From: Tetragonia tetragonoides
Taxonomy: Eukaryota > Streptophyta > Magnoliopsida > Caryophyllales > Aizoaceae
Assembly (NCBI GenBank): GCA_038025085.1
Contig: CM076150.1
Span: forward strand, 2,700,001-2,764,000
Direction: 5' to 3'
DNA length: 64,000 nucleotides
The notes below the pieces were generated by a model. The model did no database searches. It was not told the origin of the DNA and worked only from the letters and a program-made list of their open reading frames with translations. Below are positions 43,737-56,435 of this stretch, piece after piece (position 1 is the stretch's first letter; every line of letters starts with the position of its first letter). The position numbers were made by a program, and so were the translations under genes.

Positions 43737-46700
43737 CTAACAAGGGACAGTAGTTTTCACAATTTGCAGGAACCAAGATTTGTCCTGCCTAGTTGTAGGC
43801 TTACAACCTAGAGCATTGAATCTATTAGCTAGTTCAAACTGAATAGTAGCTAGCACTGCCTCAGGACGAGACATATTCAAGCTCCAGACAGCTTCATTGC
43901 GGGCACGCCAAATGTTATACACAAGCACTGCAAGACCTGCATACACCACTCTTCTTTGAAACCTGCTCATGGCCTTTCTGCAGATCCATCTTCTCAGCCT
44001 GCTGAGCTCAGCAGTAATAGCAATTACCCTCATCCATGTTTTCCAGAGTGCTAGGCAAAGAGAGCTAAACGCACAGGAGAAGAAGAGATGGGTATTTGTT
44101 TCAGGGAAGCTATCACACATAGGACATGTGTCAGTATCACTTTCACTGATCACATATAATCTGTGACGTGTCTGTAGCCTATCTAACATAGAAAGCCAAC
44201 AGATAATGTCATGCTTGGATACATTATATCTGTTCCATACCCAGCAAGACCATGTAACTTCTCAGCAGCTTGTAATTGCCAATTGTAGCCGCTCTTCACA
44301 GAGTAACACCCATTAGGATTTTGCTTCCATTGACTTTGTGCATAGCCAGGAGCAAATATATCCTTAATGGTACAAATCTTTTTCCAAGACCAAATAGCAG
44401 TAGCAGGGGGGAAAACTCCCACCAATCTTCACCATGCAGATACACATGATCAACCCAACGAACCCATAAAGAATCCGCTTTAGCGGCAATGTTCCACACC
44501 AGTTTACCAATGGCAGCAATATTCCATTTAAAACAGTCCCTCATCCCTAGTCCTCCCTCCTTCTTACTTTTACAGAGTTGCTCCCAAGATACCAAGGGGA
44601 CCCTAGAAAAGATTGCAGTGCCACTCCACAGGAAGTTACGACAAACTGCTGTGATTTTGTGCAGGACACTTTTAGGGATAACAAAAACAAACGCCCAGTA
44701 CGTGTGCAGGCTCATCAGAACAGAGTTGATCAGAGTGATCCTGCCAACATATGATAAATGACGAGATCCCCATGTTCTAATTGGAGCAGTGATCTTTTCT
44801 ACCAGATTTTCACAATCAGCTACAGCCAGCCTCTTAGATGTTATAGGCACCCCCAGGTATCTAAAGGGCACAGTACCAAGGACATATCCAGAGACATTCA
44901 TGATCCTATGCAGGTCACTGTCCGGTATGTTGCAGCTATATATGGCTGACTTACCTTTATTTGCACTCAGTCCTGAGCTAGAGGAAAAGGTCTCAAAACC
45001 TCTTAGGAGCATGAACATAGATCTGAAGTCTCCATGACAAAAGAGGATGAGGTCGTCTGCAAAGCACAAGTGGTTTAGTCTCATTTCTTTGCATCTGGGG
45101 TAGTACTCAAATCCCTCCATTTGCCCTACCCTATCCAAGATTCTTGTAAGGTACTCCATGCAGATAACAAATAAGAGGGGAGAGAGTGGGTCCCCCTGTC
45201 TGAGCCCTCTCTTGCCCTTGAAATATCCGATCAGTTCACCATTCACTAAGAGGGAGAAGCTAGGAGAGGTAATACAGACCATGAGCCAGTTAATAAATTT
45301 TGCTGGGAAATGGAGAGCAAAGAGCATTTCCTCAACAAAATTCCACTCAACCGAGTCATACGCCTTTTTCAAATCAATCTTGAACATGCATTGGGACCTC
45401 ATGTTCTTTCTATTGAAATGCTTGACCAGGTCTTGGCATACAAGGATATTTTGAACAATAGCTCGTCCTTCCACAAAAGCACTTTGATTGTCAGATATGA
45501 TATGTGGAAGGGTCTTCTTCAGTCATGTGCATAGCATTTTGGAGATGCATTTGTACACAGTGTTGCAGCAAGCAATGGGACTAAAGTCAGTCACAGAAGA
45601 GGGGTTTTTGACTTTAGGAACAAGTGTAAGAGTGGTAGCATTTATCTGTTTTAACAATTTACCAGTTTGGAAGAAGTGGAGAACTGCTTTTGTAACATCA
45701 CTTCCAACAAGCTTCCAGTTGTCCTTAAAGAACTGGCTATTATACCCATCATGGTCTGGTGCCTTAGTACCAGGGATGGAGAACATGACCTTTTTAACAT
45801 CTTCAGCAGAAAAAGGCATACACAGGGGCCTCTGCATATCTTCCTCAACCACCCTTCCTTGTTGCACCAGCATACTATTAACATGGATTCTCTGTGCATT
45901 GGAACAACCAAGTAACCCAGTATAGTAATCTAAGAATGCATTAGCAATCTCATTAGGTGTGCCTTAGTACCAGGGATAGAGAACATGGCCTTTTTAACAT
46001 CTTCAGCAGAAAAAGGCATACACAGGGACCTCTGCATATCTTCCTCAACCACCCTTCCTTGTTGCACCAGCATACTATTAACATGGATTCTCTGTGCATT
46101 GGAACAACCAAGTAACCCAATATAGTAATCTAAGAATGCATTAGCAATCTCATTAGGTGATTCTTTGATGGTACCATCTGGGGTGGTAATGGAAAAAATC
46201 TTATTTTGATACCTCCTAGCTCGAATACAATGGTGGAAGAAACTGGTGTTTTGGTCCCCATCCTTAAGCCAATGCATCTTAGCTCTCTGCTGCAAGAAGA
46301 TAGTACAGGCTAGGTGAAGTCTCTTGTATTCTTTGACAGCCTCAAGCTCCTCAGAGCTAAAAATCAAGTTGTGAGGGTCAGCATGGAGGGCTGTTTGCAA
46401 CTTGATCATCTGCTCATAGGCTTGATGAGTAGTCTTCTCAATATCAGAAAAGCACTCTTCATTAATTTTCCTGAAAATCATCTTCAAACTTTTAAGCTTA
46501 GTAGCAAGGCAGAACATGGGAACCTCAGTCACAGCTTGTTCCCATCTCTCTTGAACAAGTTGCTTATAAAGAGGAGCCAGGATCCACATGTTATAATATC
46601 TGAATGGCTTTTTCCCTCCTGCAGAGTCAGGATGAAAGGTGATCACCCCTGGGTAGTGATCAAAGTCACCTCCAGGAAGAAAATTGGCCTCACTGAGAGG

Positions 46701-47336
46701 CATAGAGGAGAGCCACTCATCATTGACCATAACTCTATCAATCTTGCTGAATACTCTATCCACACCTTGTTGCTTATTATTCCAAGTGAAGAAGCATCCC
46801 TTGGACTTCAGGTCACTAAGATGGAAAAAATCAACACAATTCTTGAAAGATTTGGTTTCAGAAAAAGTCACAGGTGCACCCAACCTCTCCCCCAACTCAA
46901 GAACATTATTAAAATCTCCCGCCACCAACCAAGGAATAGTTATCTGAGAGGCCAGAGTTGATAACTCATTCCACAAACTAGCTCTATCACTAGGGTCATT
47001 AAAGCCATAGACCATAGCAACCCAAAAATCCAATTTAGTAGGGATGTGTCTAGCATGGAAAAACATAATCTGTGCTGACACATACCTCATATCTACCTCA
47101 AAACAGTCAGGCTGCCATACTAACATAATTCTTCATTTAGGATGGGAAGACAAATTAATAGAAATGCTCCAATTATTAAACAAAGTGCTAGAAAAATTCA
47201 TCATATTACTAGATCTAATCTTAGTTTCCAAAAGGCCACACAACCCAATTTTATTCTGGTGTAAGAGAGATTGCACCTTCTTTTGCTTCCCAGGGTTGTT
47301 GAGGCCTCTAACATTCCACGAGCATATGTTATTCAT
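43737..47336 (-). pseudogene. L1 ORF2: endonuclease, reverse transcriptase, zf-RVT, broken
   Basis: The frame starts MNNICSWNVRGLNNPGKQKK at 47336 and ends at 43737. The endonuclease part includes WLVAGDFNNVL and GCFFTWNN. The RT part has FKIDLKKAYDSVEW, RGLRQGDPLSPLLF and CFADDLILF. The zf-RVT part has CPMCDSFPETNTHLFFSC near 44120. Lesions seen are a TGA at 47135-47133 (probably from GGA), a 200-bp tandem duplication at 45761-46160 that shifts the frame, a TGA near 45523 (probably from CGA), an indel in a G/C run near 44410, and another indel near 44230. The enzyme would mediate target-primed reverse transcription; this copy cannot. Confidence 0.92.
45761..46160 (-). repeat. 200-bp tandem duplication inside L1 ORF2
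   Basis: 45761-45960 and 45961-46160 are the same 200-bp sequence with about five differences by eye (for example GGATGGAG/GGATAGAG and CAGGGGCC/CAGGGACC). The unit is not a multiple of three, so it breaks ORF2 and doubles the coding stretch around IHVNSMLVQQGRVVEED. Confidence 0.95.
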
Positions 47337-48166
47337 TTAACTGAGATTGAGAGACCCCAGCAGTCTTTGAGCACCCTTCCTTATCGAGTCCCCCCCCCCC
47401 TGAGGTGAGGAGGAGGTCCCTGCTTGATGAGTCCCAATAGGCGCATCAGGTACTATAGCATTACTTCCTTCATTCTCTTCCTGCACCAAGACCTCATAGG
47501 GGTTATGGGTATGTGTAGGATTGCTAGAGACTATTACAAGAGTCCTGACATGAGTATTAACCATCTGGAACCCATCAGCATCAACATTCTGGGTAGGTTG
47601 ATCAGTTGCCTTTGCAGCTTGTTTCTTCTTTTTAGGCTTCCAAACTCTCCTTACACCCCCCTTGCATAGATCCTCTGTATGACCCAGCATAGAGCATTTG
47701 GTGCATTTGACAGGTTTCAATCATATATAATCTCCTGATGCACAATAGCTCCCCACTCATTCTCAAAGCTTATCTTGTCAGGAAAATCCTGGCCAACTTG
47801 AGTTTCCACCATGACTCTAGCATAGCCAAGTCTGGTTTTCTGAGCCGTAGCTTTGTCAGCACAAATAGGTTTTCCTACCAAGCATGCAATCTTTGCCAAG
47901 CTAGGAGCACCCCAAAACTTGATATCCAGACCTGGAAATTTGACCCAAATGGGGATAGTTTGTATATCCACCTTTTTCACATCAAAATCAGGTGTCCAAG
48001 GTCTAACAACAACAGGTTTCCCATCAAACAATTCTGCCCCCTCCTCAAACGCAGCAGTACGTTTATCAAAGGACAAAAATCTCACAATAAAGACACCTTT
48101 AGCAAGAACAACAACTTGTTCAATCCCATGTTTGCCCCAGATACGGTTGATAAACCCTTCTATCAA
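47337..48166 (-). pseudogene. L1 ORF1 (DUF4283-like plus CCHC knuckle), frameshifted
   Basis: The N-terminal piece reads IEGFINRIWGKHGIEQV and continues to IVHQEIIYD, where a missing G turns an expected Trp codon into a frameshift at about 47718. The second frame continues KPVKCTKCSMLGHTEDLC, a CX2CX4HX4C zinc knuckle. It then has a basic WKPKKKKQAAK stretch and a low-complexity tail that ends one base before ORF2 starts. Plant L1 ORF1 proteins bind the element RNA. The usual N-terminus is missing. Confidence 0.88.
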
Positions 48167-48184
48167 CTTGTTTATATATTAGTT

Positions 48185-49544
48185 AACCATTGTTATTTAA
48201 GCTGAAATTAGACCTAAATTTTCCCTTAACCGATTGTCATTTTTCTCTAGATTGACTATCAGATGATAGATGCCACCACCATTTTGATTATAATGGACTA
48301 TGTTACAAATAAAAAGCGATTAGAAAAAGAGTTTGATAAGGACATAAGGTGACGGTTGACAATGGCTATAGATAGAGCCTTAGACATAATTCACAAAATA
48401 GTGATCAATTTTAAGTTAATTAGACTCCTTAGTGTGTGTACACTCAAAGAAATCTAGATCCTAAAAACCAGATTGTTTTTTAGCAATAAAAACTTCCCAT
48501 AGGAAAATACCTTTAGTAGCTTCGATTGAATATTTTCCAACAAAGGCCAACATCGATTAACATCTTGGAGCGACTATTCCCTAGATACAACATAGTAAAT
48601 TTGGATTAGTGTTGGTATCAGGTCAAATTTGATCCATTTGCTAGGGCTCAAATATTATTCACCACTTAATTATCACATCACGCTATTGTTTTTATTTATA
48701 TTTTTAAATCGGATAGGATGATGATTTCAATTTTGTAGTATATGCTTATTTTTGTTTTCAAATATTCACTAAGTTACCTTATTTTATTCTATTTTCTTTT
48801 AGTAATTCATGGATTAGTTGTATTACAAGTTGGGTTTTACTTAATACTTAGGATCCAAGTGTATCGAATTCGAATCAAATTCAGACTACATTAGTGTCCC
48901 TAATCTAGTGGATGCATTGAGAGGTAACCCAAATAGGTATTCAAATCAAAAGTCAGACATAAATTACTTTTATTTTTAGTAACATTAAGATACAAATTAA
49001 AGTAGTCACGTTATAATAATAAAAAAATAAGTAACTAATTAACTATCTTTATTTTTCTTATAGGACTTAGGATATATTCTTATTTTAAAGATAATAACCA
49101 TTCTTTCTAAGGTAGACATCTCAACTAGAAAAACAATGTGTCTTAAAAGAAATAATTCTTGTCTTTAAAAAATCATTGATCGTGATAATTTTTCTTAATA
49201 TTTCTTCTTGATTCTAGGATTTGACCACTCAGGATTAAATTGTGATTGAATAGGGCACTTATTGTTCACCTATCTAGTTGCCTTAGTAATATTGCCTCTT
49301 TGAATACCCCATTATATAGTGATAGCCCTTCGTTAATTATATTCAAATATCTTTCTATTTATCAAGTCGGGTCGAGCTGAGTATTGTAGTGTTTGTGCTC
49401 GATTCAGTTATTAAACGAGCATCATATTGGTGTTTGTACTCAGCTCGTTTTTTATCAAGCAGATTTTAAGCGAGAATTGTTTGAGTCCTTCATGAGGTGC
49501 TCGTCTGCGAGCACACTAATAATAATAATATTGAAGGCAATATA
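48185..49544. other. Intergenic, no gene seen
   Basis: AT-rich sequence. The last part, about 49360-49515, carries GCTCG-rich palindromic text (TTAAACGAGC, CAGCTCGTTT) that closely resembles 59015-59110 on the other side of the L1/CACTA block. Confidence 0.45.
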
Positions 49545-51985
49545 TTTTTTTTGGTAAAAGGTCAGTGTGATCTTATACCAACTAGTGGAAAAAGCAATGT
49601 AAATAACAAGCTAAGGGAGGGAAGGGGAAAAAACAGATCACCCTCTAGGAGGGGTATCTATTCCCTAACTTCTCGAACCTCAGAACAAACTACACATTGC
49701 TACATTATACTTGCTACAAAAGCCTTCTCACGAGATGATAACTTTCCTAAGACATTAAAACTAATCTCTAGTCCTAATTTCTCTCATTATGGTTTTGCTG
49801 ATTAATGTTGTGGTCTTTTCTTCATTCCTGAAAATTCTAGCATTTCTTCAATCCATGCATGATAAGTCACTGCTGCCATGCATGCAACAAAGATTCTTTA
49901 TTGTCCTCTGCACATGTGCTTCGTGGTTTCAATCCATCTCCACCATCTTCTGTTGCCATCTGGTATTTGACAAGCTTGCACCCAACTTACATAACCTTTA
50001 CTTTAAATCAGACATGCAGCGGCAGGTGTAGAATAGATGATTGTGGTTTTCATATGTTGTTTTGCACAACACGCATTTCTGGCTGACAAGAATTTGGTAA
50101 ATCCTTGACATTCTATCTTTGGTGAGCAGCTATGTGCTTGTCAGCAAGCCAAAAAATGAATGAGTGCTTTGGAATGGCCACTCTTTCCTAAAAATACTTA
50201 GTTGTCCTACATACCACATTAGTGTTTCTGAGGAATCTGTACTCTTCAGCTACTCTGTAGGTCTTCCCTTCATCTCTCCAAATACATCCTTCAGGGAACA
50301 AGGTTCTCAATTCTAGCAGCTTCTTGTAGTACCAGCTGCAGTCCAAAGGGATATTGGCCTGCCAAAAGAGTTTATCCTTCATATATATCCTATCTACCCA
50401 TCTTACCCAAAGATGATCTTCCTTATGAGCCAGAGCCCACATACGCTTTGCAACAACAACTATATTCCAGATTTGACACAGTTTAAAGTTCAGACCACCA
50501 TGCTTCTTCTCTTTACATATACTGTCCCAGCTCATAAGTGGAATTTTAGCATGATTTTCAGTACTTCCCCAAAGGAAATTTCTGCACATCCCTCAATTCT
50601 TCTAATTATGCTCTGAGGTAGTAACTAAATGGAAGACCAATAAACATGTATTGATAGAAGTACAAAGTTAATAAGCTGGCATTATCCCATGTAAGGCAGA
50701 TGCCTAGTGCTCCAACATCTTACCCTGCAGTAATTTGATCAACCAAAAATTCACACTCTACCTTTGTCCACTTTGTAGGAGTCATTAACATGCCCAGATA
50801 TCTCATTGGTAAAGCCCCCTCCTGAAATCCAGTCAAATCAATTATCTGCTTCCTTACAACATCAGCCACTCCATTCATATAGATATGGGATTTAATCTGA
50901 TTTGCTTTGAGCCCAGATACTTCAGAAAAATGAAAGAACCCCTGCATTATCCTTTTTACAGATGGAATATACCCCTTACAAAACACCATTAGATCATCAG
51001 CAAAACACCGGCTCACCATCTTCATGTTCTTGCACAAGGGATGGAATTTGAAATCATGCAGACTACTCACAAACTTCAATGTTCTAGTCAGATATTCCAT
51101 CACAAGTACAAAGAAGAGAGGAGAGATGGGATCTTCTTGCCTCAACCCTCTGCCACCCTTGAAGTAACCATGATGAACCACATTTAAAGCAATAGTAAAG
51201 CTAGTAGTCCTGACACATTGCATCACCTAGTGATAGAACATGGATAGAAACCCAAGACCTTTGAGCATTTCTTCCACAAAAGCCTAGTGAACTGTGTCAT
51301 AGGCTTTTCTCATGTCAATTTTAAATAAGCATCTAGGGGACACATTGACTTTTCTATTGTAAAGTCTGATCAAATCCTTACTAATCAGGATGTTGTGTAT
51401 AATAGATCTCCCCTTCACGAAAGCACCATGGTTCTCATCCACCACATCAGGCAACACAAGAGCTAATCTAAAATCACTAGGTTTCTCAGGAATGTCAACT
51501 TTTGAAATCAATGAAATTACAGTTGAATTAAGCTTAGTGAGAGGTTTACCTGATTTGAAGAAGTCCAAGATTGCCTCAATAATTTAAATACCAATGATAC
51601 TCCAGGCAACTTTAAAGAAACCACTACCATAGCCATCAGGTCCAGGGGCTTTGGTAGATGGTATAGAGAACAAAGTTGTCTTCACCTCCTCCACAGTACA
51701 AGGGCGAGTGAGAATAATCTTGTGCTCAATAGTAAGTTGCTTGCCTGCTTTCGTAATCTCCTTATTGGCTGTTTCTCTTTCAGAAATAGACACCTCAAGC
51801 ATCTGCTTATAAAAATTGCAGAATTCCTCAACAAGCTTGTTTTGTTCATATACCCAGTCCCCTTCACTATTCTGGATGGCATTAATTTTGCTCTTGACTA
51901 TTCTAGCTTTTAAGACAACATAGAAATATTTGTTATTTTAGTCACCAAGCCCAATCCATGTGGCTTTGCTCTTCTGCTGTAAGAA
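49545..51985 (-). mobile_element. Second L1 LINE, 3' half (ORF2 RT to tail)
   Basis: Minus-strand L1 sequence resumes at the left edge of the CACTA element and runs to a T-run at 49545-49552 (poly(A) on the minus strand). Frames include PSTKAPGPDGYGSGFFK (near 51640), FVKGRSIIHNILISKDLIRL (near 51400), RCFADDLMVF (near 51010), NFLWGSTENHAKIPLMSWD (near 50560) and a zf-RVT remnant CVLCKTTYENHNHLFYTC (near 50060). There are several stops and shifts. The RT motif reads RQEDPISP where RQGDP is expected. Confidence 0.9.
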
Positions 51986-54548
51986 CACTACAACAAAAAT
52001 GCTATTTAACCACGCTAAAAATCTTTGTTTTACCACACTTTCAAGCGCGGAAAAAGATTTTTACCACGCTTTTAAAAGCGTGACTAAATTCAGTATGGAT
52101 AATTTACAGCGCTTGAGATTTGCCACGCTTTTAAGTCTCACAAAATATCCACACTTATTTCCATGGGCAATTATATTTTCTCCACGCTTTTGAATGTAGC
52201 AAATTTGTACGAATTTTCATCTATTTAGAAGGCGGGAAATCATTTACTACTCTAAAAAGTGTGGAAAATTGTGAGCAGGAAATTTTTACCACAATGAAAA
52301 CCGTGCCAAATATTTGAGTGGGAATGTTTATGTTATGCCCAACTATTATTTACCAGATATGTTATCATTTGTACCTGTTTGCACCCTTGCAATAAGCTAA
52401 ATAACATTTATTTGAACATTAAAATGCTCAAATGAATTTATCATTTATATATTGTCAACACATGAGACTTAAAAAAGTGTTTCACGACTACATCTCCAAA
52501 ATATACAAAAAAAAAAAACAAACAAACATACGAACTACTGTTGCTTGAATTAGTTGCTTCACACACCACTACAAAATATCTTTATAGATAGTACTAGACG
52601 AAATTAACCACTCTTCTTGAACTTTGCCATAAACCGCTCGACCATGTTTTTGAACAATGACGTCCTGCATAATCACAAATAAAACTGTTGTGAAGTAACC
52701 AACAACGTTTAATTTTTAAAAAAAAAAAAACAACAATCTAAGCTACGATACTTGTACATGCATCATAAAATGAATCAGAAGAACTTACTTGATGAAATAC
52801 TTAGACCCCGTCCTCAATCATGTCCATAATTATAAAAGGAGCAAAACAAACACCTGAAAAAATCATAGATACGGGAACCAAGCCCTTGACAACAATGCCC
52901 TACAATTAGCAACATATCAGCTAACATAATTTAACCAACAGAGCACAACTACCAAGCAAATTAGTATCAGAATGCAGCATATACCGCAATTAGAGTACAA
53001 ATAACAGCAACAACTGACATACACAGAACCAGCGTTAAACAGCCTGGGCAAGAGAACACCAGCAGCTGATAGCAACACCAAACAACAATTGGAGTTTACT
53101 AATCAGCTGCTGCAACAGGAGCAGGACTTGACAACAACCAATGTACCCACAGCCTGAACTTCTCATGCTCAACAAACCACATAATACATGCCACTCTAAA
53201 TTAAGAGAACTAGTTTAACAAAAAAAATAATTATTATTTCATCTACATCTATTATGTTTCTGTTTTATTAGTTTCACTGCTAAATATTTTCAAGATACAT
53301 GAGACATAAAAAAAGTGATAACTAATAAGGATGACACCGGAAAAATATAGTGGATATACACAAGCATAAGCAAATGGGGATGGAATTCACTTTTCCAAGT
53401 CAAAATAAATCTATACATTCAAAACAGTAAAGTTAAGCTCTAGACAACCCTGCACATCAGCTATGATAGGAGTGTAGACCTTGCACAGAGAAGCATCAGC
53501 AGAAGCACAGTAGCACCAAGAAGCAGACCTAAAGACTTTGCAGAAACACCCTGAGTGCTGATAAGACCTGCAGGAACATGAGACCACCAGTTTTATTCTC
53601 TAAACAGGTATGCAGATGGCATCAGTAAAAGAATATAGAAAATAGATCACAAACTCCAGAGAACGATGACTCTATTGAGCACGTGAAGATCAATATCGGC
53701 CACTTCCTTTAAATATCCACTTAGATGGTTCTTTTTCACCGGGTTGGGGCCCTTCTTAGCAAGCAAAGTCCTAGTTAAATAGAAGCAAATCAAGTCGGAA
53801 ATTCAGAATGTAAGAATTTCATGCAGAATTGCCAAAATTTAGCATATTAAACATATGTTACTTAGTGCCTTTAAATCCAATTGGCTACCTTGAGTTCCTT
53901 ATCATTCAAACTAATTTTTATCTCAAAGGCATGCTAAAAACTAAGAAACAGTAATAAGACAACGGCTCTGAAAACCAGCAAGTAGACAACTATAACAGAC
54001 AAATAAGCAGTTTAGATTTAGGTTGCACTAACCTGTGTTTTCAGAATAGGAACCCAATTGTACGTTATTCAGAGTAGTCATTCTGGTAAAAATAACTTAA
54101 TAGACATACCCAAACATAATCCAGTGATTGCAATTCAAATTTGTCACTAGTTTTGGCAACGTTAAAGATAAACTCCTTTGGACAAGTTTACGTTGTATAA
54201 CTCTGAGATTATAAGCCTAAAAACCTAATTTTAGTTTGTTTCTGCCAACATTTAGCAGACATGATTCTGTCAAACAAAGATACAATACAACTCCTTAGAT
54301 GTCAATGATCAGACATGACTCTCACTATTCTTTAAATGAATCAATTAAAACATCAATATAAGGTACCTTAGAACTACATATAGCTAGGATGAAACAGCAA
54401 GTATAATTGTACAAAGACAAACATACCAAAGAAAATATTTGTTTATTGGCTATGCATAAAAATTCAGCAATGAGCACTATCAGGAAACAGGAACCCAAAT
54501 CAACATCCTCACAGACAAGGACCTGACTACTTACAATTCTGAGCCAAA

Positions 54549-54978
54549 TTAGCTAACTTCTCTGAGTCTTTTTATCATTCATCCAGAGACTACTTTTTAG
54601 GATTTGCCTTAGATGCTCTGTGGTGAAGAAGCTTCTATCTGCAGGATCCCTTCATTTTTCAGAAATTATCATGACTTTCCTGTAGTCCAAGGTATTGTCA
54701 CTCCTCTCCCTGATAAAAGGGTTTAGAAATAAGTTCTATGGATGAGTGCTCAGAAGCAAATTACATAACTGCCTTGACTCAGCTAGCCCTAATTTTAGCT
54801 GGTAGGCATCAGCATCAAATAAAAGGGAAGCCAGATTATCTGCAAACGACTCCAATAATTTAATATCAATATCAAGCCCGATGATTGCATTCATATTAAA
54901 CCTTTTCACTGAATCCCCAAGTAAAGCACTCATGATATTCTCAAATATATGAGACAAAACATCATGCACATTGCAGGC
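54549..54978 (-). pseudogene. SEC15-like: Captured fragment of exocyst subunit SEC15 (C-terminal end) inside the CACTA element
   Basis: On the minus strand the frame reads HDVLSHIFENIMSALLGDS, then VKRFNMNAIIGLDIDIKLL, ESFADNLASL, and AESRQLCNLLLSTHP, then a TAG. The same frame goes on NLFLNPFIRERSDNTLDYRK and RDPADR. After a stop, a shift and another stop, ANPKK, SLDE and finally MIKRLREVS followed by TAA (54551-54549) appear. This order matches the C-terminus of plant SEC15 as I know it (SVKRFN, LLESFADN, LAEARQL.NLLLSNHPENFLNPVIRERS, LDALIKRLR). SEC15 is part of the exocyst that tethers secretory vesicles at the plasma membrane. The fragment is about 140 codons, with at least three stops and a frameshift, so it is not functional as protein. 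The upstream break is near 54978. Confidence 0.82.
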
Positions 54979-55148
54979 TCAAATTGCAAATGATCAGACA
55001 CAATAACATAGTAATTGCAGGCTCAACATGATTCAAATCACTATTTTGAGCTCTCAGCCTGTGTTCTGATGTGAAACATACCAGATTTTTGTAAGCTTAT
55101 GTAGATAAGAGTTGAGGATTTTACTCACACACTAATGTCACGATATAT

Positions 55149-55163
55149 GGGGGGGGGGGGGGG
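55149..55163. repeat. 15-bp G homopolymer
   Basis: Fifteen consecutive G residues inside the CACTA element; length may be affected by sequencing. Confidence 0.9.
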
Positions 55164-56096
55164 AGCAAACCTAACATAGAAATAAACTAAAATGAAAAAC
55201 AAAACTATCTCTAGCAATATACAAGTGAAGCAACAACAATGAAGGCACATTGAACACGAATTTGGAGTAGATAATTGGAAACAACATTAAGATCTTGCTT
55301 TCAAATAAATACACAGAAAACTGAAAAATCATCAATTAATGAGCCAAGCAAGAGAGAGGGAGATTATAATGTTGAGCAACATTACCTTGTCAAGGAAGAA
55401 CGAAACCCCAGCAGCAGCAGCACCCAATGGAAAAAAATTACGAACTAAATTCGACTGAAATTGAAAATCAAAAGTGAAAAACAAAATTGAAATTCAGCAA
55501 TTTTCGACAGAAACTCACAAACAATAACGGAAGACTACATTACAATAATCGAACACAAATTCAGCAAAAACATAATAATTCACAATAAATTGAACAGATT
55601 AAGAAATATGTCATGTCCAATCGAATAGAAAATTGGTTACCTTCAATTGAACTCCAAGCAATACACACCATAAACCCGTCCAATTAATCACCAAGCATCT
55701 AATATATGCATTAAAACAGAATTGACAAATAAAAACCAAAATCAGATTTTATTGAATCAAGACCCAATAAGAACAGAATTTTAGCAAACAAGGGTTTAGG
55801 GTTTGGGAGCAAACCAACAAAAAGGCTAAATTGGGCATGAAAAAGGGGCTTGGACAACGACCAGCCACGGCAGCAGCAACGACCAGAACAGCAACAACCG
55901 CACAATGCAAACAGGGGATGAACCAGAGGAGAGAGAAATTCACAGAAAACAACAACGATTTAGCGACAGGTGCAGCGAACTAGTGGCGCGAGCAGTAGAG
56001 TCACCTCGAATTCAAGGATTACTGAGCATGAAATTGTTTAGATCTACTGCGATTGGGAGTAATGAGAGAATTGGGAGGTGGGGAGGAACCCTAAGG

Positions 56097-56097
56097 A

Positions 56098-56140
<43 letters not shown>
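56097..56140. repeat. (GA)n microsatellite in the CACTA 5' region
   Basis: About 44 bp of GA repeat. The Arg-Glu open frame across it is a product of the repeat. Confidence 0.93.
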
Positions 56141-56142
<2 letters not shown>

Positions 56143-56435
56143 GCGGTCAATTCGTTCGAGCCTTTGAGGGGTTTTCTTTTTTTCTCAATAAAGCTTGTGT
56201 AAGGAAGAGGCGCGTGTAAGATATTTGGTAGCGTACCTTCTTAATTGATTTCGAAGTTTTTGTAAGCCCGCCTGACTGAGAAAGTAAAAACCACGCTACA
56301 AAGCGTGGCAAAATGGCAGAAATATTTTGCACACATACAAGCGTGATAAAGCTCCGTATTTTTTTTGGGATAGGAGACACTTTGACAAGCGTGGAAAAAA
56401 AAGCGTCTACTATTAGAGAATTTGTTGTAGTGGAA

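Larger units (their letters stand above)
43614..48169 (-). mobile_element. L1-type LINE, 4.56 kb, 5'-truncated, 15-bp target duplication
   Basis: The 15-mer GTTTATATATTAGTT lies at both 43599-43613 and 48170-48184. A T-run directly after the left copy is the poly(A) tail of a minus-strand element. It encodes the C-terminal two thirds of ORF1 and a full-length but broken ORF2. ORF1 starts within its DUF4283-like domain, so the element was truncated on insertion. It sits just right of the solo LTR. Confidence 0.94.
51986..56432 (-). mobile_element. Non-autonomous CACTA (En/Spm) transposon, 4,447 bp
   Basis: The element starts CACTACAACAAAAATGC and ends TTTGTTGTAGTG, the canonical CACTA termini, and is flanked by GAA at 51983-51985 and 56433-56435. 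Subterminal arrays contain many copies of CCACGCTTT / AAAGCGTGG in both orientations (about 52010-52300 and 56280-56410), the expected transposase-binding repeats. Removing it and one GAA joins the interrupted L1 ORF2 in frame. No TNP2-type transposase was found. A GA/CT microsatellite and UTR-like sequence at 55900-56220 could be its promoter region on the minus strand. A SEC15-derived fragment lies at 54549-54978. Confidence 0.94.

Noticed and set aside
46314..46961. 215-codon plus-strand open frame
   Set aside because: Shadow of L1 ORF2 on the minus strand.
55905..56219. 104-codon plus-strand open frame in the CACTA element
   Set aside because: Largely a GA-repeat product on the strand opposite to the likely transcript.
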